Part shown: piece after piece, positions 1-10,524 of the stretch | Position numbering within the stretch: position 1 is the stretch's first letter | How the letters are laid out: each line of letters starts with the position of its first letter | Origin: Auanema rhodensis | Lineage: Eukaryota; Nematoda; Chromadorea; Rhabditida; Rhabditidae | DNA length: 64,000 bases | Assembly: GCA_964057225.1 (NCBI GenBank) | Contig: OZ059894.1 | Span: 8,938,131-9,002,130, forward strand | Reading direction: 5' to 3' | Made by a program: the position numbers and the translations under genes | The notes under the pieces: model-generated | What the model was told of the DNA's origin: nothing | Seen by the model: only the letters and a program-made list of their open reading frames with translations | Database searches by the model: none

Positions 1-1599
1 TCTCCTAAATTTTGCTCTGCTGGGTTGATTGTAGTACTCTAAAATATGTTTTTTAAAACAACAATGAAATGAAAAGGAAAACGCCATACTGGTTCATTTT
101 GAGTACTTTTGCTACCAAATCCAAATAAACCAGAATAAACTACAGGCAAGAAGCTAAATATGAACAGAAATTTCATAATAATAGGAAAGTGAATAAGCTT
201 CGTGAACTAACGTTACCTATATAAAGGTGAAAACAAGACATATGGACATTCTTACAACATGAAATATCACGAGACCACTTTTTTCTGAAACAAAACTGAC
301 TTTGGGAAACTTCAACCCAAATTGATACTTCATGACAAGAAGGACAAACATATGACGTACAAACAGGATTCTAAGAAAAATAGAACTTTATGTATTCGAT
401 TATGATAGATTTGAAAAAATTTTGCTTTTTTTCCTTTTTCTCTCTCTGCCATCGAAACTCTTTTGATACATCTAATTTTGATTTTTTCATAAACATTGGC
501 TCTGAGAAAAATTTTGTTTTATGAAGATTAGCGAAGAAATAATCGTTTGAATTGTAAAATTTGGAAGTTAGATGATATAATCCGAATCATAACTCATAAA
601 ATGCCTTTTGGCACATTCAGAAAGAATTTGTTGATACTGAAACTGATATCTGGGATGTCTTTAAAGCTGTTCAGATATGATTTTAAAAAATAATTCACGA
701 AATATATAAATTATTAATATTTTCATATTAATAAAATAAAAATTTGTTATTTAATGGTATAAAGTGAGAAAAATATCAAGGAATTGCATTTTATTAACTG
801 ACTTAAACTGTATTGAAATGAAGCCTGAACCATGAGCATATCTCTTATAAATTATTTGAAAGGAAATTATTGAGAAATTTCAATATAAAAATTAATTTAA
901 CAGAAATGTTTATAAGGAGCTTTAAGTTTTGAGATACATCACACTAACGATATTTCAAATATAAAATATATTTTTCAGAATAATAGAGATATGAGTTCTG
1001 AAGTTAGAGCGAATAGTGAGAATAAGGATCTTCCACTTATTACAAACTTCGTCAAAAATAAAAAAATCGAAAGGATCAAGGAAGAGTAGCAAATAACTTG
1101 GAGTACAGAGGTTCAACTAGATAGAACATTTCAATACAAGCGATATGTATAAAGAATATGTTGTAAATACTATAGATTTTTGGGAAAAGCATGCTCTAAG
1201 GAACTCTAGCTACAAGCAGTTGATCACTTTTTCTACAGTAGAGGGTTAGAAACACTTCATCTGATTTTTCCTTTATATAATATATAAAAAATATGTAAAT
1301 TACATAATTATATATGTAACTATGCCTTTTTCAATTTTTTTTCAGTTTAGTTTATAATTTATAACTATTTTTATAATTATTATAATTTATATTTAATAAA
1401 ATTATATTTTATATTGATGTTGATGTTAAAATATGAAATTATTATAATGAGTTGAAAAAAAATAAAAGTTGTTGTCCCCAAGAGGAAACTATAAAGATTA
1501 CTTCCGAAAACTTTAAAACATCAGTAAACAGAATCTATTCATTTAACAATTCAAACATATATTTAATATAAAAACATAAACAATTAAAAATATTATTTA
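1..1599. other. AT-rich stretch, no supported gene
   Basis: No exon chain could be assembled here. The only coding hint is a 32-codon ORF at 991-1089 (plus) placed shortly after an acceptor-like TTTTTCAG, described under findings. The rest is AT-rich with many in-frame stops on both strands. It lies downstream of the minus-strand gene ending at 1600, so part may be its 3' flank. Confidence 0.6.
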
Positions 1600-2597
1600 T
1601 TAATTATTTTCAAGTTTCATTGAAGCTGACGATATTTTTTTGTGAGATGATTCTGTTAAAGTCTGTTTATACTTGCGAAGCTCTTCTTGGGTCCTGCTCC
1701 ATGGTCTTAAGGTACAGCATTTATTCGTAGCTGTAGCAATAGTGTGGCCATTATCTAATGATGGCAATGTACACGAAAAATATTCTTTTGTTCTAAAAAA
1801 TAATTAAAATAATCTAATTATATTAAAGCTACACTGATGCTTACTTCATCTTATTGCATTCATCCTTATAACTTGTTCGCGGTCCACTGCTTTTAGCTCG
1901 TGGTAGAAAGCCACGAATAGCATCTGAATCGTCAACGATGACACAAAAACAATCGCAAACAATCTACTCACCTTCCATTGTAAAATCTCGAAGTCTTTGA
2001 CGTTTAGAGCTGTCGTAAGTGAATGTTCGATTGAGGTAAGACTTATCTTGAGAAGCTAGCTTGTTTTCAAATCTGAGAAACAGCAAATGAAATGAAACAA
2101 ACAAATGGTAAAAATGTATGTTGAATAGTGAGAAACAAGAAAAATAATTGGAAGAAATTAGAAATATTATCAAATTCCTGCCTGTTATCCCCCCAAAAAA
2201 AGTTTCTTTAATCAACAATAATCCAAAGTCATGCGAATACAAGTTGAGGTATCAAAAATACATAATAGCCCAGATTGTTTTTGAATTTTTTTTTGGGAAA
2301 ATGCTTTTTTGAAGCTAAAAGAAACAAATATCTGTACAAACTTGAATACATATTCACATCTACGTCTACTCTTTCTTTTAATTATTTGCAAACTATTTGA
2401 TGTGGCAGATGTTTATAGCAAATGCAATGAAATATTAACCAAAAAAAAATGTTTTTTTTTCGGTAACCATTGAAGAAAAAATGAAAAAAAAAATGAAAAA
2501 ATGTAAAAGGATTCATTATGATTTAAAGAGAAACTTACACCAGATTTTCACCAGAATTCGATAATGCCGGTAGTACTTGAACTTGAGAATCTTTCAT
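1600..2597 (-). CDS. Unrecognised 143-residue protein, four exons
   Basis: I do not recognise this protein. Four exons join in phase with standard splice ends: 2597-2539, 2072-1972, 1923-1845 and 1792-1600 (stop TAA at 1600-1602). The start ATG lies two bases after a TTTTAAG acceptor, which would suit spliced-leader trans-splicing, although a further upstream exon cannot be excluded. There is no signal peptide or membrane segment. The N-terminal half is polar and basic (motif SSKRQRLRDF). The C-terminal half has four cysteines (DECNKMK, FSCTLP, NKCC), a spacing that could bind metal or form disulfides, followed by a charged Lys/Ser tail. The Ly6 gene upstream is on the same strand but about 1.5 kb away, too far for a typical operon pair. 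The exon chain is well supported; function is unknown. Confidence 0.7.
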
Positions 2598-2599
2598 AT

Positions 2600-4132
2600 C
2601 TTAAAAGAAAATCATATTATTATTATTATTATTATTATTATACAATATAATTGAATAATAAAATACGTAGAAATATTAGATTTATAATTTTAAAATATAA
2701 AATATTTGAGAAAAATGAAGTAAAATTAGAAAATTGCGGGACGTTGGTCATAAAGTAAATGAGATTTTTGAAATTGTTAGAAAAAGAATTTTATGATAAA
2801 GTGATAAATGGACGAATAAAATTTTTTTTATAGAATTTGAATATATATAGAAAAATATTTAACTATATCTACACTAACTATATATTTGATGATACATAGT
2901 TTTACTAAAAAGAACAGCAGCATCAAATTAAATTACAGGTGATATAGTTTGAACTGAGAACACAGCAAAGTAATTGCATGTGGTATGAGGATATGAGGGA
3001 ACTTAGGTTTCTTTGAGTTTTGTTCTACTTGAACTTTCTGTAAATTCACTACGAAATTATGAAAGAAATTTGATATCATAAGAGAAATGTGCCCAGGGAA
3101 ATATAAAAATATGAGAATTAAATATGAATAGGCTGAATACAAAATACCAAACTTCCAGCTTTTAATCTCAGATCTCTCTTGGATACAGACGTCTGTGAGC
3201 TGAGCCTGAAGAAGAATGAAATGAATGTTGAAAGTTGAGAGGCTGGTGAGCGTTTTATTGAAAAGTTGGATTGAAAAGCATATGATTGGTAGGAGATAAC
3301 ATGGCTGAGAGTTATTGTCATCCATCATAGTAACCAGGGTAACGACAAAAAGCAATAATAGAAAAAATATTTCACACTCATGTGTTTCATCTTGATCAGC
3401 CCATTTTTGTTTTTTATTTCAATTTTCTTTGTCAATATTGATCAAATTTAAAAAAAAAAGGCTAACTGTTTCCAACATAAACATTTATAATTAAACGTTT
3501 TTTGATATGATAAAGTACTGAGAACATTTGTCTTTTCCAAAAACATATACAACAAGAGAGAGAGAGAGAAAAAGAGAGAGAGAGAGAGAGAGAGAAAAAT
3601 CTTCCTTGAAAGAAAGAAGATTATCTACAACTGTCTATACAGAGGTATTGAAAAAGAATGACTGAAAAGGGAGGGGAAATTGGCACTTGCATATCCATAT
3701 GTACGGAGGAAAAATCCGGAGAAAGAGAGAGAGAGAGAGAGAAAGAGAACGAGTTGTAGCTTTTCAAACCTTGAACGAAAATTTATTTTCCTCAACGAAA
3801 TGCTTTATATCAAATTCATATAAATATACGACAAAGGCCGTACTTTTCATTCTTATCAGTGACCATTATTCGATAAAAAAAATTATTTACTGTTCGTAGG
3901 CAAGAGAAAGAACATGTTGGACATAAAGCTTTGATTAAATATATACTATATATATATATGGAAATAAGTTATAACTGCTATTAACACAAGACAACCCTTC
4001 CATGAAAGTTAATGGAGACAAATGAAATATAGAATAGAACATACCCGTATTTCATATGATAAGGCAATTGAAATAATACAAAATATATGTGAATATACTT
4101 ATACATATACATATATATATATAAAGAAAAAA
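2600..4132. other. Intergenic stretch between two minus-strand genes
   Basis: An ATT trinucleotide run sits at about 2614-2640 and GA runs at 3555-3595 and 3721-3748. A minus-strand open frame at 2933-3355 has an acceptor-like TTCTTCTTCAG inside it and could hold an exon around 3238-3180, but I could not join it convincingly to either neighbour. Confidence 0.5.
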
Positions 4133-6266
4133 CTATTTAAATAAAATATAAAAGATTAATGTAAAAATGAAATTATTCACAACTGATATCATTGATATCT
4201 GATTACATAGGAATCCTTCACACGTATAGATATAACCAATTGTTTTACCACTGAATGCATCATCAGTTAATCGAACCTAAGATTAAAATATGTATAAATA
4301 TTCTAACTTTCATATTTAATTTCCTTTAATTTTAATCTTTTTGTCTTCTAATTTTTGAACAATTATTGAGATTTTGCAGGTGAAAATATGAATAAATTCT
4401 TTAAAAGCTAATATAATAAGAATATTGACAATATATATATATATCCTATTATTACATATATATTTCATATATTTAATTTATAATTATATTTTATAAAATT
4501 TATAATTGTTCACCATGTTATTTCTAGTTTGTGGAGCTAGTGAGAATGGTCCTGTCTTGCTCATAACTCGAGACCAGCAATCTCGAACAACAGCACCACT
4601 TTCAACTGAAATAACATACATTATTATTTGAAATTTAGGAAATAAAAAAAAATATTTTTTCCGAACATTAATGGCAATCACTTTGACATTTTTTTTTCTT
4701 CAATGAACATTTAAAATATTTTAAAATATACATCGGTATGTATGTATGTGAAGGCTTTGATTGAAATAAATCAAAAAGCAAATGATTTTTAGATGGAAAT
4801 TAATACTAAACTGAGACATTTTTATTGGCAGTAATGCTTGAAGTATTCAATGTAATTCCTTAATTTCACTTACTGCATGCTTCTCGTTTTGCCGGAGGTT
4901 CCTTTATGACGGCTTTAATACAAACGCTATCAGGGCAATCAACTACGGGAATCATGTTTTTAACCTGAAAATCAAAAAAAAACTTATTGAAACAATTTCT
5001 TTTTTCTTCTTTTTTTTTTCAAAAATTATTTGTGTTTATCTACTAGTTTCTCTTATTTTTCTAATTTTTTTAGTTTACAATCATAATAATAATAATAATA
5101 ATAATGAATAGAGCTATTTTTTTTTTAGTGAAAAACATTTTGTTGTAAAAACAGCTGCGAAGTAAATATTACTTTGTTATATTTTCTAAATTAAATTCAA
5201 ACACGTTAATGAGATATTTTCCTTAAAATGTGACCAAAATTTGAATTAGATTTGTTTCGCATTCCTTATGTTGGTGTTGGGCAACAAAAAAAATCAGCGA
5301 CCAACACAATGTTGCAACTGTGATCGCCCCCGTAAAGATAGAGAGAGGGAGAGAGAGGGAAAGAGAGAAAGAAATGTATATCATCGGCATTCATTTTCCA
5401 TTTTCATTGAATTGAGTACATATCTAATACATTTTTTCTTTCAAAAGATAAGTCTATCAAATTTCCTGTTCCAGTTGGAAAATGAAGTTGTTATTGAGAA
5501 ATGGATTATTCCGGAAATGTTTCATCGAGTGCTGTATCTCAATTCGTTCAATTTCACTCTCAAAACGTTTCCTATGCGTTCTTCCTTTTCCCTCTCTCTC
5601 TCTTTCTTCTCAAACATTTATTTCCCTTTTACGTGTTAATTTCGATTTGGTTTTCGGTGGGATCTAATTTATCACCAAAAAGAAGATTTTTCATATTTAT
5701 ACGAAGAACGTCTTAGTATATTCTGATCTAGAATTATTGAAATAATCTGGGAAAACATTTCAGGTTTCCAAATGTTTGAAGCCTTAGTATTGTTAATTTG
5801 TCGACGAATTTTAAAGAATTATTGCCCATATTTCTTGATTTATTATTCTGATGAGAGAATATCAAACTTGAACTCACCATATCACAGCTTTCGTTGGCAT
5901 AATACGGAAAATCTGATAAATATAATAGCTTGTTTGTATCATCATCTTTTGGCTGAAACAGAAAACATGAAAAACAACGAAAAAGTTGTTAGAACAAGCT
6001 TCGGAAAAAAAATCTTTTTTTGGTGAAAGCTTTATGAAAAAAAACTAAAAAATGTTTACCCAGCGTAAATGAAGTAAGGGAGATGAACAACTATAGCACT
6101 TTTCTGAAACAATCAAAGAAATCTTATCAATTCTATTATCACAAAGTATTTTTATTTGAGCTTCAGAAGCCGTACATGAGAGAAAATCTCAAAAATTGCT
6201 AATAATGCTTCACTCACCAGCAATCGCCCAACTGAAAATATAATTGAGAAGTAGAAAGGTGAGCAT
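4133..6266 (-). CDS. Ly6/uPAR three-finger domain surface protein
   Basis: A 164-residue protein from six exons: 6266-6218, 6103-6060, 5952-5878, 4964-4874, 4605-4514 and 4276-4133 (TAG 4133-4135). All phases agree. Exon 1 encodes a 16-residue signal peptide (MLTFLLLNYIFSWAIA), so the mature chain starts EKCYSC, the classic Ly6 opening. Cysteines lie at 19, 22, 54, 66, 71, 86, 96, 136 and 141; the last is in CEGFLCN, the LCN closing motif of the fold. A hydrophobic tail (VNNFIFTLIFYILF) follows, typical of a GPI-anchor signal, so the product is probably on the outer cell surface. Nine cysteines are visible where ten are usual. Invertebrate Ly6 proteins often act on ion channels or cell junctions; the specific role here cannot be read from sequence. 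The third intron is about 0.9 kb. Confidence 0.9.
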
Positions 6267-8106
6267 GTGATGAATCCGGGCTGCACAAAGGCACGAAGAC
6301 AAATATGGAGTAAAAGCTTAGGTAGTTGCACAAATGCTGGAACGAACCCGAGGATCGATTAGAGAGCACGAAGGAGAGCAAGGGACCGCAGAGAAGAAGA
6401 GGAATCGTGCGAGATAGAACAGATTCATAAGAGAGATGAGAAACAACGGAAGCTAGAAGAAACAAGCTTGCTTAACTAAATCGTGAAGCATAGTATATCG
6501 AACAAACTTTTAATTTTTTCTTAGTTTCCTCAAGAACTTTGAAAGCAACCAAGTGCTAGAGATCAAGAGAGAAAGAGAGAAGAAACAATATGAAGTTTTA
6601 TTTTAAACTAAGAGAAAGGGGTCTCCAGAAGTGGGGTTTTCTTTGACAAAAAAAATAAAATCACGATTGAGGCATGCTATCTAAGCACAAATGTTGCCAA
6701 GAAGAAGAAGAAGCATAAGCAGAAGATGAAAAAGAAAACGACGGCTGTTTCAGAATGAATTACAGCTCTTTTTGGTCATATGTCTTTCGGAGAAAATTGA
6801 AGTAGCATGAATGTGTCAAATTTAGAAACAAGATGAGAATAATTTGCGAACTTAGGATGATATATCGAAGCATTTCTTCATTTCTTCTGCTCTCTGACGT
6901 AATACAAATATGTAAATTTCAATAAAAAATAATAAAAATAGAAAAATATATAGAGATAGATATGGCATTCCTAGAAGAATTCTCGAGAATCTGACATTTA
7001 ACATGGTAACATCTAATATTAAAATAGCCAAATAACAAAGTTTAGTAGAGAAAAAATACATAAAAAGCGACAAATATGGTGTGAGAATGTTCGAATATTT
7101 TATTTCGTTTGATTCTGACGCTCTTTTCAAAAGTATTTTTTGATTATGCAAAAACTCTAAGTTTGAATTAAGTCGAGCTTGTTCAAAGAGAGAAGACGAA
7201 GAAGAAGAAGGAGGGAGAGGGAAGTAGAAAAGAGATTGAAAGCTATATACCAGATTTTCACACATAATGTCGTGTGAATTGAATGATAAATTAACTAAGA
7301 AGAAACAAATTTGTTAAAATTGAAACCATCTGATTACATACATGAAGATAGAGAGAAAGAGAGAGGGGGGAAGAGGGAGAGGGAGACACGTATCTAGTAT
7401 TAAGTTGTTAAGCTTTAAACAACTTGAAGAATATACATGTACATGAGGTCATATTGAAGATGAAAAACATAAATATATTCCATATACACACATTTATGTA
7501 TGTATGTACTAAGAAAAATGAATTAATATTACATTCATAATAAAATTTTATTTATTTTTTTTATTTTTTTCATAAACATGTACTGAAGTTTATAAGAACA
7601 TGAAGTACAAATGAATGTATAATACATATGTGAGTTTATTCATTTGAATAAAGAAAATTTTTTTTTTTTTAAAAAACTGCTTGTGACCCGAAAAAACAAA
7701 AATTTTGTTCTCATAAGTTGCAGCGGAAGTTTAGTCAATTTTCATAATTGATGAATCTTTCACTGAAAATTACTATAATTTATTCTAAAAGTGTTAACTA
7801 TATGTTATAATAGTTATAAGAATCCAATCACGTTTCTAAGCTAAATTAAGATTTGATATCTTACATATCTTATACAAATACAACAAATTTTGACCAGAAT
7901 AATATATCTTAAATCCGGCACATAACGAGCTGTCAAACGATCTGTTTGTCCGTGATGCCTGCTCTAGTTTCAGCTAAGCTTTTATAAAATTTTAAAAAAT
8001 TGGAAACAAGAAATATTGGAAAAATTTCATTTCTTGACGGACATAAAATATTTTCAATCCGGTTTTGTACACAGAAAAAAAGGAGTACTGTGCCAAGACA
8101 ATTGGG
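6267..8106. other. Intergenic region between divergent genes
   Basis: This 1.8-kb stretch separates the minus-strand Ly6 gene from the plus-strand repeat-protein gene, so it holds both promoters. It contains purine-rich stretches (about 7185-7230 and 7345-7387) and AT-rich DNA. A minus-strand open frame at 6852-7265 is mostly low-complexity Ser/Phe/Tyr and I do not accept it as a gene. Confidence 0.55.
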
Positions 8107-8114
8107 TATATAAG
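8107..8114 (+). promoter_or_regulatory. TATA box of the secreted repeat-protein gene
   Basis: TATATAAG lies 48 bases upstream of the start codon at 8162 and is followed by a short AC/AG-rich leader with no acceptor-like AG next to the ATG. This suggests a short, conventionally started leader and a strong, regulated promoter. Confidence 0.6.
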
Positions 8115-8161
8115 CTCACTATTATCCGAGAATATCATAAGTCATCTAAGACAAGCTAACA

Positions 8162-9199
8162 ATGTACTCTGGAATACTGTAAGTTTTCAATAATTTTCTA
8201 TTTATAATGAGTTAATCATTCAGCGGTGCCTTCCTCCTGATTTCGTCTGCTATGGCTCAGGTACCTGTGAGATCTACTGTCCGAATAGTACCTAACAATT
8301 TTCTTTTTATCTAACACATCTTTCATTTTTTTCTTAAAAACAATAACTATTCTAGGTTGTTCCTTCTCCTGCAATGAGAGGAATGCCATGTGCTCTTCCT
8401 CCATGTTATGCTCCACCTGTTGCACCGGCTCCAGCTCCTCCAGCTCCACCACCACCACCACCACCAGCTGAGCCACCAGTACCAATGTACAATCCATATG
8501 CTTGCCAGGTACTATTATGCGAGTAAGAACATTGTGTACTATCTGCATTTAGGCTCCACCATGTCAACCTGTTGTAGCTGAGCCAGAACCAATCCTTCCC
8601 CCCGCTCCTCTTGCTCCACCAGCCCCAGTTGTTCCTGAGCCACTTTACAATCCATGTGCTGCACCACCATGTACATATGCTCCAGTCCCCACAGTCTACG
8701 AAAGAGTTGCCCCCGCACCCGTATACGCTCCTCCAGTTCCACAAGCTATGCCAGCTCCAGTTATGCCACCAACTCCTGTGCTCCGAGCTCCAATGTATGC
8801 TTGCGCAGCTCCACCATGCTATCAAGCTCCTATGCAAACGATTCCCGCTGCTCCTACAACATACCTCATGCAATCCGTCATGGCAGCACCAGAAATTGTT
8901 AGACAGCCATACTTATGTGCTCAGCCTCCTTGTGTTCCCGCTAGCCCAATGCTTCCAGGTTACAACCCATACGCCCCAAGTATGGTTAATCCTATGCCTG
9001 CTAGCGCCAGCCAGCCATTCTACAATCCTTATGCTACTGGGTAAGCTACTTGAGCAATCTTAACATACTAAACATGAATGCATTTAGATTTTATCCATCT
9101 CTTAATGCTTTCGCCAGATCATACATCATCGGAAGCAACAAGAACAAAAACGTTGAAAGTGCCAAGCCATCTGAAGAAGTTGAAGAAGCAAAGGAATAA
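8162..9199 (+). CDS. Secreted Pro/Ala/Cys-rich repeat protein
   Basis: A 268-residue protein from five exons: 8162-8178, 8224-8260, 8356-8508, 8553-9040 and 9088-9199. Exons 1 and 2 exactly encode an 18-residue signal peptide (MYSGILGAFLLISSAMAQ). The body is built from degenerate Pro/Ala units with paired cysteines (PCALPPCYAPP, CAAPPC, CAQPPC) and recurring Tyr-Asn-Pro-Tyr-Ala (MYNPYAC, LYNPCA, YNPYAP, FYNPYATG), plus one run of seven prolines. The C-terminus differs: a short non-repetitive segment (GFYPSLNAFARSYIIGS) followed by a charged Lys/Glu tail. Tyr and Cys in a Pro-rich secreted chain suggest an extracellular structural protein (cuticle, eggshell or pharyngeal lining) that can be cross-linked, but this is inference. 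A TATA box at 8107 and AATAAA at 9386-9391 frame the gene. Confidence 0.9.
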
Positions 9200-10524
9200 T
9201 TGAAAGAAGGCAATCACTTTTCTGTATATAATGTTTTTAACTGTTTATCATTACATGTAGAATTAATAGATATTGATTAAATGATTAGTATATACTATAT
9301 CTATTTGTTTTATATAAATCATTGTGCTTCTCAAATGCTTCAGAATGCTTCTATTCTAGTTTTAACAGAAAACCAATCAATTTTCAATAAAACAATACAT
9401 TACATATACAATTACTGACAATTCAACGAAATAATTAACAATATTCTTTTTGAAACATGAAGCATATTCTGAAATAAATGCGAATCTTCTTCCGAGTTAT
9501 CTTTCCGCTCCTCCTCTTTCCCTCCCTTACTCCCTTTCTTCTCTAATTCTCTTTATATCTCTTATGCAATAGAACTTAATAATACTATCTCTTCTCTTAC
9601 ACAGCTTCTCATGTAATCATGTGTCTACATGCAAAGCTGAGTTCAAAAGTGTGGGTGTTTCTCCTGACACTTCGTCTGATCAGAAATCATCTCAGCAAAA
9701 ATAGTTGAAAAGCTGAGAAAAACTGTGGGAACGGATTGACACTCTTCGAAGCTGAATAAGCAGACGAAGAGTAACACATCCGCTCTCTACAATCTCGCAC
9801 ATTGAATTATACGTCACCCACACAAAGCAGGAGCCGTCCCATAACAGTGCAAATCACAGGTATTGAACCAACAGGTATGAGGTTGTTGTTATGGCCCACT
9901 ACCTCTGTACCATACTGCTACAGGATTTAACAAAACTGATAAATCCCATTAATCTTCTTATGTTTAAAACAGTATGATTTTACAATATTGTAATTGATTC
10001 AATTAGAAAATTTCAGTTCTATAAGAAGTTTCAAACAATTTTCATAAAATGAAAAGACTGTTATACTATGATTTTACTTAATTTATATTGAAAATATCAT
10101 ATATCATAACCTCATTTTAATAATTATTATCATATAATATTGGAATAATTAAAAATTCAATGATATCTCGAATTTAAATATCCAAATAGGCATGAAAGTA
10201 AGATGATTTCAGATGAAGGACATAGACAATGTCGTTTGAAAACGAAAAAAAAACTTGTGAAGTTGACCTATTGAGTTCATACTTATCATTGTCATCTCTT
10301 ATCCGATTATCAACTTAGCCAGACAAGATATTGATTTGGCATTCACCCATCTTCCTTTATTTCCTAAACTAATCAATTGTTCTCATAGTATCATCATTCT
10401 TATAATAAATTCTCTTCTTAACTTTCAAATGTATTGGTTTGTTATTGATGTTAGTAATTAGGTTTTATAGAATTATACTGTGATTGTCTGAACTGTATTG
10501 AGATTAATTACTTAATTTAGAACC
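9200..10524. other. Intergenic region with a hairpin-rich island
   Basis: The first 400 bases are probable 3' flank of the repeat-protein gene. From about 9640 to 9895 the base composition rises and several perfect inverted repeats occur (listed separately). From 9930 to 10524 the sequence is AT-rich and should contain the promoter of the EEP gene. Confidence 0.55.
9640..9900. ncRNA. Possible structured RNA: cluster of inverted repeats
   Basis: Perfect complementary arms are visible: AAGTGT 9647-9652 with ACACTT 9667-9672; CTCAGC 9691-9696 with GCTGAG 9712-9717; CGGAT 9732-9736 with ATCCG 9778-9782, enclosing ACTCTTCG 9741-9748 with CGAAGAGT 9765-9772; and CCATAACA 9839-9846 with TGTTATGG 9887-9894. 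The last hairpin encloses a direct repeat ACAGGTAT (9856-9863 and 9871-9878). No open frame explains the region. It does not match tRNA or any spliceosomal RNA I know, and the strand is undetermined. Confidence 0.25.

Noticed and set aside
8406-8873. 155-codon minus-strand Trp/Gly/Ser-rich ORF
   Set aside because: It is the antisense of the Pro/Ala-rich repeat exons, whose CCA/GCT codons give TGG/AGC on the other strand.
9838-9900. GGTTCAATACC on the minus strand, a B-box-like sequence
   Set aside because: A cloverleaf cannot be drawn; the region fits the hairpin cluster better.
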